64,000 nucleotides of DNA from Pinus tabuliformis (GCA_031772625.1 CM062817.1:954841705-954905704), one strand, 5' to 3'. Shown: positions 23,308 to 36,666, numbered from the stretch's first letter. Made by a program: numbers and translations. Notes: generated by a model not told the origin, from the letters alone.

Positions 23308-24565
23308 TGTTAATTTTTCAGATTGTTCTATGATGTTTCAATTACTTCAGCCCAAATCAAATCTTCATTTAGCAATGCATCCAATTATTAACAATATTTC
23401 CAATCATAAATAATAACTGAAGATAGAATAATATATGCAATGAAGAAGGAGACAATAGCACAACCACGAGAGACATCATATTGGTCAAAGACTAGGGAAA
23501 AACCCCACTATGGGGGCTTTCAAATCTTCTTCTTATTAGATTGTCATAAAATGTTTCAGGAGAGAGTACAATGAGCCTAATACATAATCATCAACAAAGA
23601 TTTACCCAATACAAATCAGAAACAAACTTCCAGAATTACTACACAACAGAGAGAAAATTTCCAACATGTGGTCAACTACGGTAAACTGTCAAACCCTAGC
23701 TTAGAACCCTGGTCATAGTCATGAAGATAATCTACGAGTGACTGAGCCTTCCTAGTCACTCCCTGAGACATTGCAGGCGAGCAATTATGGGACCTCGATT
23801 GTGAAACCCTATCTCAAAACCCAGTCGCTCCCTAAGGCATTATATGCGAGTGGTTATGACTGCTTGGTTGCTCTCTAAAGTGTGGAAAGTGAGCAACTGG
23901 GGTCGAGACCTCCCAGAACTGTCGTTGCACCTCGGTCGCTTCCTTCAGGCTATTGTGTGAGCGACTACAGCTTCCCAGTAGCTTTGTGGAGCATTTCGAG
24001 CGAGTGACTACATTAGAATATATCCTATGATGAGCGTGCGACCGGAAAACAAAAACCCTAGACATGTGCGAGCCTCAAACCTGTAATTTCATATCTTGCG
24101 TAAAACTTCCTCCGTCAGACCTTTGGGAACCAAACAATAGAAGAAGAAAAGAGAATTCTTTATGATGATGTCCAAATGAGCTTGAGGTATTTTGTATTTA
24201 TAGGATTCCATGAGAGTCCACTTGATGTTGAGGCCAACTTGTCTAATTATACATATGTGTGAGGCCAACCTGTCCCAATGTATATGTGAGGGTTCATATT
24301 CTCAAAAACCAACTTTTGCTTGTCCAAATGGGGTGATCTTTAGGTCGATTTTGGTCCTCTCAAAAAGAGGAATCCAATGCAACCATCATCTCTGTATTAT
24401 GAGTTGTCCAATGTGGAATTTGACCCTAGTTGCATAAATTAACATAGGTTTCATGCTTGGGTCAATGATTATTAGACAAAGCCTCCATTGAAAGCTTCTA
24501 GGTTTTATCTTGAGTCAATAGAGTCATTGTCATTTTTATTAGACCCTTCTTGTGATTTTGCAACA
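23308..24565 (-). repeat. C1 copia 5' LTR (about 1258 bp)
   Basis: The minus strand starts TGTTGCAAAATCACAAG (24565) and ends AAAATTAACA against the PBS. A TATA box, TATAAATA, lies at 24195-24202. Five degenerate copies of a TCGCTCCCT...GCGAG motif occupy 23753-24010. The outer end is inferred from the TG terminus only; no second LTR is in the window. Confidence 0.6.
24195..24202 (-). promoter_or_regulatory. C1 LTR TATA box
   Basis: TATAAATA on the minus strand lies about 360 bases from the inferred LTR start, a reasonable place for the U3 promoter. Confidence 0.5.
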
Positions 24566-27500
24566 AGAAGAAGAAGAAAAAAAGAGAGTGAAATTTTTGA
24601 AGAAGGATAAAAGAAGTTTGGAAGAACTAAATCGATTTCTTGGGAAATATATCTCACACGTGCAAAGTTTCTAGGATTTTGCTAAGGGAAAAATTCTATA
24701 TCTACTGCAGGTCCAAAATTCTGAAGCTAGGGGCCAAAAATATGTAGCTGAAGGTTGAAATTATGGATTGCAGTTGCAAATGAGAAGCTAACACTTTGAT
24801 ACTTTGACAAGGATTATCTATTGGAAGGAAAGGGTTGGCTTAGTGTTTGGAGGAGGAATTTTTCTAGGTCTAAGATCTTTTTGTATCTCAATTTAATTAG
24901 AGGAAGAGTTTGATTGGGTTTTCCCCTAGAGAGGGGTTTTATCCCTAGGTGAGTGCCTACATTTGGTGTCATTGATCTTAATGTTTTGATTTGATGATTG
25001 CTTGATGAATAGAAGATAAAACAAGAACATAAAGGAAGTTAATAAGATAACAAGAATATCACAAGTAATTATCAACATAAGAAAATATTTCTACCTTTCT
25101 AATTTTCTAACAGTTGTAACCTTTTGATGGATGAACTATTTTAAAAATTTTCATCTACTACTAATTATTATAATTTTTATTTTGTTTATAATATTTCTTT
25201 GCATGTATGGCACTATTAGTATTAAAATATTAAAAAAAGGTACTAATAATGAATATTTAAGAGGGTTCCCAAAGTTATGTCTTCAATAATTTGGTGCCTA
25301 CAAATATTTGTAAAAGTAGGTTGGTGCCTACAAAGAATTATAAAAATAAGTTTTGTAAGTTTCTCTCGAGAAGGTTTCCATGTAAATCTTGTAATCCATG
25401 CTTCACAAACTAATAGATCTCATATGTAATTATTTTTTTGTGGTTCATGAATGTTTGAACAAATAAAAAAATTCTTCTACCGATTCACCCTGTGAGTATG
25501 TGTGCTTAATGTGATCTACTCTTAATTTTTTTTAATACTTACTTTCAATTATATTATTGAGTAGCCATCATCAAGGGTTTTCTACTATGTAGCTATTTAT
25601 TGTCTATATATTGACATATTTCGTTTTTTTTTAATTTTTTCTATTATATTGAAATTATGCATTATACATGTTGAGCACCCTTGATGTATATACATGATTG
25701 TATGGTTATTTACTATATTCTTTTTACTTTGTAACCTGGTTAGTGTTGTGAGCATCTAACAATATTTTTAACCTAGTCAATGAATATGAACATAAATGTT
25801 GTGTGCATTATTGAATATAAATAAAGAAGAAACAATGGACCCAAATTATTCATGAACCTTGGGAGAATTCCAAGTTTCTAGGAGCTTGAGCAACTCAAAG
25901 GAAGTAATAGAGAATGTGGTCCCTAAAGTTGAAAAGGAGATGGAAAGGATATAAAACTCTAATCTCCAAAATTCATAATGATAGAGTTCAAGAAACAAGA
26001 TGAACAAAACTTTGAAATCAATCATGAAGAATTCATTATTATTCTATTTGGAAAGTAATGGGGTTCTCATGGGCCATTGTATTGTTTGTGAACTGTGTTG
26101 AAATTTCTTGGAAATTCCTTTCAATGAAACTCATAAATTTCATCTCACACCAATGGTTTCCTAGATCTAATCCCCTTGAAATTTGAACATTAGGGTTTAT
26201 TTGAAATATTAATTTTCAGTGGCAAACATTGGACAATATTTCACTTCACTTTACCTCAATACATGAGGTAGCTCAAAAAATAAGATAGCAAAAAATTTCG
26301 TCGAGTTTCAACCCTTGAGGTGCACTTTCCCAAACATACACTAGATCTGAAAATACTTTATTGTAGTATTGTTTTCTTATCTTCAAGTTATATGCCAAAT
26401 CATTTAATAATTTTAACCCTATGTTATGTCAAATCAATATGAATAAGCGATAAAAATTATGCAATCAAGAAGACAATGCACACACTATATATATAATAAA
26501 TGAAGTACATGTACATACAAAGTGTTATTACAAAGTTGGTACAATATATAGCTCCATAAACCCTAGTTAAGGAAAACTACAAAAACTCTTTCCACCACCA
26601 AAAATCCACAACAACCTAACATCAATACCAACAAGTATTCCTTGGATTCAAAACGTTTCCCACTAGTGTCAAAGACATCTCCTTTTCTCCTTCTCAATCA
26701 AGCATATAAAGTAGCACTAGGGTTTCCAAGGCTCTAGTCTTCTTCTATCACATAAGTTACAATAACAATACTTGTTTATCCTCTGGTTGTTGCTAGAAAA
26801 TCCAACTTATTTTCCCTATTTCAGGTCAAACACTTACCCTAGAAAATCCTTGAATTTATCCAAGAACTCTAGTTTTTCATGAAAAATAGTGATAATGCAA
26901 TTAAGAGTACAAAGAGAGATAGAGGGTAGTACACTACACTCCTCACATATATAAGCCAAGATCATGAACGAATTAGATGAATGATCATCGCCTTCAATGA
27001 CATGTGTTTCATAGGAGCAAGTCCTTGGTATCTCACAACAACAATATTTACAAAAATAACCAAGATGTCTATGTTCTTAATGTCTTCTCCTAGGATTTAC
27101 TCATGAAACATAGAATATTGCTTCCTACAGACAAGTGCAAAGAATAGAGTACAATGACTTTTATTAAGTGAATAAATAAAAGAAATGAATCTCTACTTTC
27201 TCTATTCATATGAGATGTAAGGGAGGCCAACAATAAAAAGTGGGCCTAAACCTCTAAAAATAACTTATCTTTACACAAGTACGCTCACTAGTGGAGCACT
27301 CTTTCTCCAAGTGACACATGTCAAGCGCCAAGATGAAGACATCCATAAGCAAGGATCCAAGGCATGAGTTCTTAACAAGTTGTTCCACCACATCTACATA
27401 ACCACTCCCTCAACCCAATCATCCTCAAGTCAATTACAAGAATCCATGTAAGAAACCAAGTGTGTCCATGCCATTTAGGGCTCAACATCCTCCTCTAAGA

Positions 27501-29547
27501 TGCCCAACACTTCTTGTCCAAAATGGTGCATCCTACAAGTAATCAAACACATTTCCATGTTGCCATCATGAATAAAGTCACTAAGTTACATAGGTATCTA
27601 ATGTTTTAGGAAATAATTCCATACAAGCATCCATAAAAGGTCTAATAATCAATGAAGAAGTCAAATTCATTGTATTTGTCCATCATGGAGCAACAAAGGG
27701 TCATTCACCCCCATATTACATGAATCAACCCCAAGCATGATGTAAAAACATTTAGAATAAGATTGAAAGCCAACGCTCCCTCTTCACAAGAAAAATGTTT
27801 CACAAAAATTATTTGCGCCATATACATCTCCATGAAACCTACAATTTGAAAATATGAACCCATTCTAGTATTGGAATTTATTGGAACATCGTCCTTCAAT
27901 AAAGTCATCACATCTCACCTCCTCAAAATAATTGGAAAGTTTGAAAAATGGAAGAGGCCAATGCAATATATTTAGTATGTATACTTGAAGGAATACTCAC
28001 CCTTAATGAAGATTTGAGATCTCCTACATGCCCTTGTGCTTGTTGTAGTGTTTGGGTAAGCCATCTTGGTGGGGCCTACATAGTGGAGTAGAAGATGAGG
28101 GCATATCCATCCATATTTAGACCATGTCAAACATTTATTCAATTATTCTCTAGCCTTTGAAACAACAACCTCCTCACTTTCTTCAACCCATGAAGGAGAA
28201 CCCTGTGAACTAGAAGATCTCATGTCCTTACGAAAATGACATCTTGCCTTACCACAATGTTTTGATGTGTTGGAATGCCAATATTATAAGTTATGGAAGG
28301 ACCATTATATCCAACAATATAAGATTCTATCATAGTCTCTTGAAACTCCAAAGGATAGTGACAACTTGTGAATCTAAAGGAGCATACCTGTAGGCCATTA
28401 GCAACCTACCAAACTCCAACATCCTTAAAGTCAACATCATGAGCCAAAATATTTGGACGCCACATCATGCATTATCCAAGACATATTGCAAAGATAATCA
28501 AATTTCTGTACAATACCAAGATAAGTATATAAGATATATCAAAATCACGAAGATAGAGAACTACACAAGTCCCATCCATCTTGAAATACCAAGATTGTGG
28601 TACAAGCAATAAGCAATGCAAAGATGCCAATAGTCTAGAGTAATGGGTATCTCACCTATGCACCTCAAAACCATTGGAAAATGAAGCATAGACCTCAATA
28701 AGATAAAATCCCTCTTCCTAAGAGAATCAAACAACCCTATTTATGAATTGTATAACACTCCCATTGCCTACAAGCATGTAATCAATCATTGATTTCACAA
28801 TAATCTTTGAACTTGTCTCCATGCCATCTCACCAAAAACGGTTTGTATATGTCTCCTCAAGACCACTATTATTATAATCCCACCATTAATCTATCTAGTT
28901 TCCCTAAAAATGTGAACTATACTAATACCAAAAGAAAATGGGGAAAAGACCAAACCAAAATACCAATCAATGAAAAAATATATAAATGATTCTAAAAAAA
29001 ACATATATTCATGTGCATCTATATGAACCCAAACCATTACAAACAAATATGAAAAATTTCTCATCTACATAACAAATAAGAGTCTCACAAAAATCTTGCT
29101 ACAACAAATAATTACATCTCATCAAAATCATTACCTATATTGGGATCCACATCATTAATATCACCCTCTAAGAACCAAAATAAAATAGATAAAGTTGAAC
29201 ATGTCAAATTAGTGATTTTGCTTGAATGAAGGGTACATATTTAATAGGGTCATGGCGAAGGAGTTCAACAATCAATGTCTTCAAAATTGAAGTACATTGA
29301 GGACTTGGTATGCTTGATTAAATGATTGGTCCATACCCTCGTACATGATAGAATCCAACTTAAATGTTTCAGTTCCCCCAATCCTAAAATCCTAAAGCTA
29401 TTAAGTTTGTCGAATTTTGAATGGGATTTAAAATTCTACTTTCTCTATATGAGATCCATTAAGGTTGGAATCACTCTTAAACATCTCGAGACAATAAATT
29501 ATAATGCTAAAAATTTAAATAAAAGGATAAAAATGAAAGCTAAATGA
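24566..29547. other. Unassigned AT-rich region, no gene recognised
   Basis: No long frame or domain is convincing here. Weak hints only: a copia-type LTR tail reading GTGCCTACA with a PBS-like TGGTGTCATTGA at about 24964-24975 (+), and a minus-strand TATA-like string at 26945-26954 with a possible AATAAA at 26357-26362. These suggest old LTR fragments but none can be bounded. Confidence 0.4.
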
Positions 29548-30766
29548 GGATGTCATTTCTACTTTAAAATTTTTATATTGCCATTAATTACTAGGGAGAG
29601 TGAACTTTTTGTTTGTTTGTTTTTTTTTCTTGGAGAGGAGGGGGATAAGTTCTCTTTAAATAGAATTAGTAAGGCCCAAAGGTTGGTATTATGTTGGGAA
29701 AAAAACTTAATTTGTTGCTTATTTTTTGAAGAAAAAAATGTTTTTTGTGGTCCTTGGCTACATTGTATGACACTGTATAGAATTGACCAATTCAAAGATT
29801 TAAGTCCAGTTTGGTACAAAACGAACCAAACATGGTATGAATCCTCAAACCAAACTAGAATAGCCCTAAAATCGGTTTGACCATATGATTTTCCCTAGTT
29901 TGGGCAGGTTCTAATAACGTTGCTTAAGGCTAAAAGGGCTATCCAACTTCTTGTTGGAATGTAGAAGTGTCATCGGATCAATAAGAAACCTATAAAATCC
30001 ACCAATTTTCATACCTCTGGCTAAAGTCCTTATGATCATTGATAGTAAGAGAATGCCAGTTTTACTTTAAGAATTTAATATTAGCATTAATTATGAAGGT
30101 GAGTGAACTTATGTGCATGGTGCAAGGAAGGGGCGTGGGGCATTCTCTTTAAATAGCATTAGTAGGCCTTAGGGTTAGTTGTCATGCTAGAAAATAACCA
30201 TTTTTTTTTTTATCTAGAGGAATTGGTAACTGGGTTGAGCTCATACTTGTGTGACATAGGGTCGGTTCTAATTACTACTACTATAACTTCTAGGTGAACC
30301 CATATGTGCTACCACACACCGTCAACACAATAATTAGGGTATTTGAAACTCAAACCTTAGATTTGTAAACATCTTAATATCACAATGATCATAAATTAAA
30401 CTAAACCCCTGAGGGTGTGCTAGCAAATAACTTAATTTATTGTTATTTTTTTTCAAATTAGGTTTTGGTGGTCCTTAGATACACCATACAAAATTGTATG
30501 GAATTGGTTGATTCAATAATTTAAGTATGATTAAAAAAAAAGGTTCAGAATCCATGAACCAAATTGGAATGGACCTAAACTGGTAGGACTACTTGATTTT
30601 TACTATTTTGGGATGGTTCTAATAACACTGCTCAAGACTAAAAGATTCTCTATATTCCTATCGGAATGTGGAAGTGTCACCAATCAACAAGAAACCTATA
30701 AAATCCACCAAGTTGCCTACCATTTGATAAAGTCCTTGGACTTGCTAAAACATAATCATTGATAGT
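29548..30766. repeat. Tandem duplication of ~500 bp, second unit split by a SINE
   Basis: Unit 1 (about 29548-30047) and unit 2 (about 30050-30766) share blocks in the same order: CATTAATTA, GAGTGAACTT, TCTCTTTAAATAG, GGTTCTAATAAC, AAGAAACCTATAAAATCCACC and ATCATTGATAGT. Unit 2 is longer because of the SINE at 30199-30417. The shared blocks are clear but diverged. The unit appears to derive partly from the copia remnant next to it. Confidence 0.7.
30199..30417 (-). mobile_element. tRNA-type SINE (219 bp)
   Basis: On the minus strand it starts CACCCTCAGGGG and has an A-box-like TTTAGTTTAATTTATG, then a B-box-like GAGTTTCAAATACC (compare GGTTCGAATCC). It ends in a run of twelve A bases. It is flanked by TGCTAGAAAATAAC (30185-30198) and TGCTAGCAAATAAC (30418-30431), a 14-bp target duplication with one mismatch. 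The companion tandem unit (29548-30047) lacks the insert, giving an empty-site comparison. Such elements are transcribed by RNA polymerase III and moved by LINE machinery (family knowledge). Confidence 0.75.
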
Positions 30767-31610
30767 GCATTGTTGTCCCTCAAATTAAACATTGAATTGA
30801 AGATTTGCCAAAAAGAAACTAAAAGCATATTTTTCTTTAACCCAAGAACCAAGAAAACACCATTCGATTCAAGAACATCACTTGATGACATCCATAAGGA
30901 AATGGATCTCAATCCTTTGACAAAATATGTAGCATCATCACCCAACTCCACACATACTTCCCTCTCATTGTTGAAGCCCATCAAAGAGTTTCCTATCACA
31001 AATCATATGTCTTGATGCTCCATTGTCCACATACAATCTAATACTTGGCGCAATGTTAGAATATAAGTAAGAGACCATGGAGAAAGTAATCTCAAATTGA
31101 GATGATCCCTCATCCAACCCTATAATAGTACATGTTGCAATCTATTTGGTCTTCCCCTCCTTACTCAAACAATGACCAACATAATGTTCATCTAATGACA
31201 CATAAAACATTTCACCTTGCTCAAGTCTTTCTTTACCATATTTAGATCTCCATTCTTACATTTCTTGTTCCCTTTCTTGCTTCCTTTTCTCCATTTTCCC
31301 AATGAAGGCTACTTCTTCCACTCCTTTTTGCATTGAATATGTTTCCAACCCAATCTATTTATCACAAGGTTATCCAAAATACTCATAAAGTTTGGCAAAG
31401 TCTCACAAGCACAAACACTTTGGACAAAAGGAATCTAGGATTGAGCAAGTCCATTCAAAGCAATGGATATAAACTCCTTGTCCCCCATGTTCATCCATAT
31501 GGAAACGAGTTGATGCTTGGGCTACATAACCATGGTAAGTTAGTGCACCACAATATAATTTTCACTCGTGTGGATGATTGAAATAATGTTCCTGAAGAGA
31601 ATATGTTGCA
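30745..31610 (-). pseudogene. C2: degenerate copia gag-protease remnant
   Basis: Minus-strand fragments in order: a gag piece (MGDKEFISIALNGLA and FVQSVCACETLPNF, about 31350-31580), a broken CCHC knuckle (CFMCH then EHYVGHC in a shifted frame, about 31160-31215), and a post-protease piece (VELGDDATYFVKGL, LKKNMLLVSF, 30745-30999). Many frameshifts and stops. This is the conventional copia order, so the identification is good although nothing is functional. Confidence 0.65.
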
Positions 31611-31799
31611 AAATACAAGTACTTTGAAATAAACCAACTAAAGGATAAAACATATATTTATCATTTATGTTCTCTTAATTGTGAGGGATAGAGTGGTCCT
31701 TCATTGAATCACGGATGATACACTTTGATTTAGCCTCTTTCTTAACGATAATGGCTAATATTTTGGATTAATGTAGTATCCCAAATAGAAAAATTTCTA

Positions 31800-32222
31800 A
31801 CAATTCCAGGATATTATAAAATGTCGCGTTAATTTTAATTATGAAAATTCTCAACAACAATTTTTTTCACAAAATTGGAGGAATAGTCAAAATGAGAAAC
31901 CATGCCAACCAAGATAGAAATAGAAAACATATTGGAACTCAAATTTATTTATATAGTATATGTTGTTACAACAGAACTAACTGAGAGAGAAAATAAGAAG
32001 AAATGAAGCGCTAGTTGAGGATATGAATGATCCTCACTCCCACTTCAGATCTACTACAAATATGATCTCTAGCTGCTACCGCTGAGGCTTTGTGAAATTC
32101 TTGGATGGAATCTCCTCAAGGGTGCTAGGTTTTCATCCAACACAATCGTAAACCCATGGGTTTTTGTCCTGGGGCTTCACTGAAGTTGGAAACTTTGTTC
32201 TCCAACTCTCACTACAACAATG
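31800..32222 (-). repeat. Part of a copia-type LTR, split by Z (left half)
   Basis: Joined across the Z insertion to 58544-58930, the minus strand reads like an LTR: TATA-like TCTTTAAAAGGA (58581-58591), then a candidate AATAAA at 31944-31949, ending just upstream of the C2 gag remnant. The boundaries are approximate and the assignment is inference from order and composition. Confidence 0.4.
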
Positions 32223-32927
32223 TGTTAACACCTAAATCTGCCTTAGGCTGAAGGAAGGCAAAAATTAGGGTAACCACAAACCACGCTCAGTCTGGTAGCT
32301 AGCCCTACTAGAGCATGAGAGGGCTCTCTCCGAGTCACGCTCAGTGAATAGATGATCGAAAACGGTCTGAGATGACTTACAATGCAATATTTACCTTAGG
32401 CTAGTAAGTGAATGGGGATTCTGGAAACAATTTTCATGAATGACCGAGCTTCTGGGATGGTATGGGATCGGCACTCAACAAAGAATAGAGAATTTAATAC
32501 AAAGGCATAGATTATTCCGTGAGGCAAGGTAGGCGGGAAATGTAACAATTTAGTTTGAGGTACCGTGGCATGAATAGATTGCTGAAGAAAGTGAAAAGGG
32601 CATAGTGACATGAATCCTTTTCAACAGAAGAATAACACTGAACATGAAATTTTCCTACAGGCAGAGCAATAAAATTGAATTCTACCTTATCTCACTCGGA
32701 AAATTTCACTGGAAATGAACATGAATTGAATTATGAAACATAACAAAATACATATGAAAACATAAGAGACACATTTGCTACACTCACAACCACAAGAATC
32801 TCATGAAATAGAGCCGCTGCCTTTCATTAATTCTCTGTCAAAAATACACAGTGAAGAAACAAAGTTTCTTTCCCACAGTCTCCCAGAAGTTACAAGCCAA
32901 CCAACCCTTTGAAAATAAATTGCATAC

Positions 32928-32936
32928 AATATATAG
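32928..32936 (-). promoter_or_regulatory. Candidate TATA box downstream of the LTR frame (Z)
   Basis: CTATATATTG on the minus strand lies between the end of the internal frame and the LTR end. The same site is in the 5' LTR (about 44866-44875). A second candidate, TATATATAC, lies upstream of the frame (37070-37078; 57874-57882). Confidence 0.35.
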
Positions 32937-33730
32937 AATGTGTGAGGAAGAGATGGAACGCCCAAGGGTTGGGGAGTTACCCAAATCATTACAAAATGGA
33001 GATGGAGAGCCAACCATCAGCTACAGGTGCAGCGCTACAAACATGACATTTGGCTTTGGGTGACTGTTTGCCTTCCTTTGCCACTTGGATAGAAGCCAAT
33101 CTGGAGAAAAAACTATTTAAATTCCGCCTTTGGTGCCAAAAAACTGAAGTGTAGATGAGCGGGCCCACTCGGAGAAGTCGCGAACCAAAATTTCGCGAAA
33201 CGGAAGCAAATAGGCAATTTTTCCTCTGTGCACCGTGCCATTTTCTCTGTGCGTCGTGCTACTTTGGGGCTTGTTTTAAGGCACTTGTAGGTGTCCAAAA
33301 TGTGCTCAAGTGGGCTTTCTAGAAATCCTGTCTTGTCTACTTTCTAACCCAACTGGAATTTTCAAATTTGGTGCTCATTTTCCCCTCCAAATATCCATTC
33401 TCCCAAGACTGCTTTCTGTGTGTCAAAAAAGTGGCAGAGAGGCCATTTTTGTGTGCTTTTTGACCTTTAGGAGACTCAGATCTTTCCCAAATTTCTTGCC
33501 CGGACACCAGTAGTCGTAATTTTCCATGCTGAATCCAAAACTACAAGCCATTCCTCATTTGGAGCTCTATAATTTTAGCGTCGCGCCAGTGGCGCGGCGC
33601 ACAGGGAGAAAATCCCTGTTTTTTGCCCAAAAAATTACCATGTGAGCCAAAATTCCCCAAATTTTTTGAAATTTGGGTTGGAGGATTTCTATGGGGTGTT
33701 ATGATGGGCCAAGGAAGCCTCAGCCAAGAT

Positions 33731-35201
33731 TCAAAGCCGATCTTGCTCTTTTTCCCTTTTTGCCTTTCTTGTTGCTTTCCTTAATTTTGCCTTCAAGTTC
33801 CTTATCCGGGCCTGTGCACTCATGTTTCGCACCCTGTAACGGAAAGCCATGTGTCTCAGTAGAGCAAGGTCCTGGTCAGCTTTGTCCAATAGCCTCTCCA
33901 AATGCATGTTGACCCTCTCAAGGTTGGCCTCCCGATCCTCATTGATTTCTTGCTCCAAAGATGTGAGCGCAACCCTTCTTCTTTGAGTAGCTTGGCGATG
34001 CTCACGAATGTTTCGCAGCTCCATGATCATCTATTGGTCCTCAAGCTGCTTGTTTCTCTGCTCCAGGTACTTCATGTTCCACTTGGCCCTCTCCAAGTCA
34101 AGGGATAAGGACTCAATCACTGACTGCTGCTCCTGGATGATCTCTGTAAGCTTCGCATTTGTTGGTTCTGCATCTGTCTCATCATCATGGAGGAGAACAA
34201 ATTCGGTCTCTCGCTCACCTGATGGCCCTTCCTCCTGCACTGGCTCCTTACCCTTGCCCTGCTCCTATGATGCTGATGTCGGAAGTGAGGCCCCTTCCAC
34301 CCCGGGTGGAGATAACACTCGCTTTGCTGCTGCAAATAAGGGTCTACTGCCTCTCTGATAGGTGATGTATACTGGCATAGTAGCAGTCTCATGTCGCTCA
34401 TACTGATGAGATGGGTCCCCTATCTCATGCTCTGCCTTTGATACCACCTGTGGAATGCTGAAGAAGTCATGGGAGATGAAGTCCTCCCAAGCAATACCCT
34501 GCAATCCCAATTGATGGTCCACCAAAATCCGGATAAGAGCAAAGTGATAAACACTGTTGAGCTGCTGTCGAGGGGTCTTATGCTGCATGAAATTTTTCAT
34601 CCTCTCTATGTTCCCGCAAATGAAAAATGGGAGGTTCATCATTCGCACCCTGGTAAAGTGCATGAGCAACCTGATGTGGTAGGCATAAAGGTGAGAAAAC
34701 CTCCCCTCACAACTGAAGTACTTCATGATCAATTTCATGAGCAGAGCATACTCATCTCTCAAAAATCTGAATGGAAAAACTCTCGTGAGATGGCTCAAAC
34801 AGCTGTCCTTAATGTAAGGCTCATAATGATGCCTCTCCACCTTCTTCTTCTTATGCCACTGCTCTCCAATGTTTGGTATGCCTGTTGCCACTGATATGGT
34901 TTCGGGTGTCAATGTGAAAGTGACCCCAGCCAAGATAGACTGTCCTCCATGTAGGTGAAGTGCAAAAAGACGGGCCAACTCATGATGAACTCTGACATTT
35001 GCCACCCTCTGACAAAATTCAAAACATGCTAAGTGCTGGAAACAAGACATAGCAAGAGGGCATGCCTGCAACTCAGTGAGGGATTTTGGCTCATCTCTAA
35101 GAGGTCTGCCACTCTGGTGATGTCTCCTGTGGGCCTGTTCCTTATGAAGCTGTATCACTGTGGGTCTCCTCCTCATATTCTGATGAAACCTCAGATGCCA
35201 T
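33731..35201 (-). pseudogene. LTR-encoded accessory protein of Z, 3' LTR copy (~489 codons)
   Basis: It starts at ATG 35201 (product begins MASEVSSEYEEE). A 1-nt difference near 35155 breaks the early frame relative to the 5' LTR copy. From 35176 one frame continues to the stop at 33731, interrupted by two TAG codons (near 34266 and 34032) that are CAG in the 5' copy. The N-terminal part looks globular, with HHELARLFALHLHGGQS, FSCEGRFSHLYAYHIRLL and MNLPFFICGNIERM. The rest is charged, heptad-rich coiled coil (VIESLSLDLERAKWNMKYLE and NLERVNMHLERLLDKAD) and ends in a basic stretch. No enzyme motif is seen. Related in plan to the Y LTR protein and clearly similar to the pseudogene at 60.6-63.9 kb. 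Function unknown. Confidence 0.7.
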
Positions 35202-36666
35202 GACTGCTGCTTGTAGACTGAATTTTAGGCTGCCCTTTGATTTAAATGAATCTGGTAGTTGCTTTGACAATCTGCCACCAAGGGGACAATTAAACAAGGA
35301 GTATTAGGAAGGGAATGATGTAATGGGAATAGGGGTTATAGGGAGAATTTGTTAGGGACTTGGGAGGAGTTTGGGTATTGTGTTGATGGGGTAGGGTTTG
35401 GGATCTTGTGTTGACCGAATAGTGGAGGGATAGGGAGAGGGTTTGGTAGTAATTTAGGGCAGGGGTTTTAGGAAAAATGATAAAGGGGAGATGGGAAAAA
35501 TGATAGGTGAGGGGAAAAAGGTGAGTGGAGTGAAACCTTGGCACTAACAACACATTTTAACAACCCTAGCCATCATTTTCTTGGTGATTTCTTATGGTTG
35601 ACCTTATGCATTTTGGTGACATTCAAACATCTCTATAAACACCATATCATTGATAAAATTTGATGAACAGGTGATGTCGTAAGGCCTACCTCTCGATTTG
35701 ATAGCATTCACCAAAATTTGGAGTGATTTGGCAATGTTTTTCGGCCCCTGGTCTCTGTATGCTATGCACAAAGCCCAGTGCGCCACGCGCCGGGTATGCG
35801 CTGCGCCTGTGGAAGATTTCAACTGCAGGCAGGTTGCGTGTGCGCTGCGCCCTCTGTGTGTGCCGCGCTCCCGGGTATATGCGCCGAGCCCTCTAAAACC
35901 ACCTCCAACTCACTCAAGCGCTCACAATCTCGCACTCACACCTTTGCAATGTCTCTCCAAGGCTTGTAATAGCACAATGCCCTTGATTTGGATAAAAACA
36001 TGTATACATAGCCTTGGAAGAGATGGGTTTAATTTTTGCTTCCTTTGAAAGCCCATTTTTCTAATGTTTTTTTTTTCACTTTCTCATTGACTTTAAAACA
36101 CACTGATTTTCACTTTCTCTTTGAAATTTTGGCTCAAATGATGAAATTTTTGGCACATCTTTGCAGGGACTGTATGATAGGACATTTGGCAACGAAAACC
36201 CTGACTGCATCTGAAAAAGTAAACTGGTGATTTTCTGGAAAATTTTGTCATAAATGACACTGTTTGACTTTTCTTCAAAACAGAGTTTTGAAGAAGAGTC
36301 GAAGTCTATCCACATGATGATGAAGCTCTCTGAACCATAGATGTGTAAGGGCCTCCCTCTGGCCTGCATGGCTTTACTGGACATGTTTCAAAGACCAAAT
36401 TGATGAATTCCTAGACCTAAACATAGAAAATGACTTTTGTCCTTTAAGGGACCAGACCTTGACTGTCATGGACTTTGGTGATTATTGACAAAAGACTTGA
36501 GCCAGCAGGAGCCAGACATGAGGGGAAATAACTAGCATGACCTTCTTCGTCAGATTATGGCATGCCCCTAGCGGAATGCAGTTGAGTGAATGGAGCGGGA
36601 CACCTAAAAATGAAATGCATAAAGAGTTTGATCTCTGACGAAGGGCTGACCAAACCGACTCTAACA

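Larger units (their letters stand above)
21711..24565 (-). mobile_element. C1: Ty1/copia element, 5' part (minus strand)
   Basis: Reading the minus strand: an LTR, a PBS directly against it, gag, zinc knuckle, protease and pre-integrase region. The element is then cut at 21711 by insertion of X1. Everything downstream of the pre-integrase region lies beyond the window's left edge. Confidence 0.8.

Noticed and set aside
27705..27911. 68-codon minus-strand frame
   Set aside because: No recognisable domain and no supporting context; consistent with a chance frame.
28560..28880. Minus-strand text resembling part of a LINE endonuclease (GFYLIEVYASFS)
   Set aside because: The similarity is too short, stops intervene, and no RT or endonuclease catalytic motifs follow.
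32223..36666. Treating 32223-36666 as an independent solo LTR with its own CAATG duplication
   Set aside because: The left CAATG and following flank match Z's right flank, and the adjacent 1012-bp copy leads straight into Z's interior. A rearranged Z LTR explains all parts, although recombination with a solo-LTR allele remains an alternative origin.
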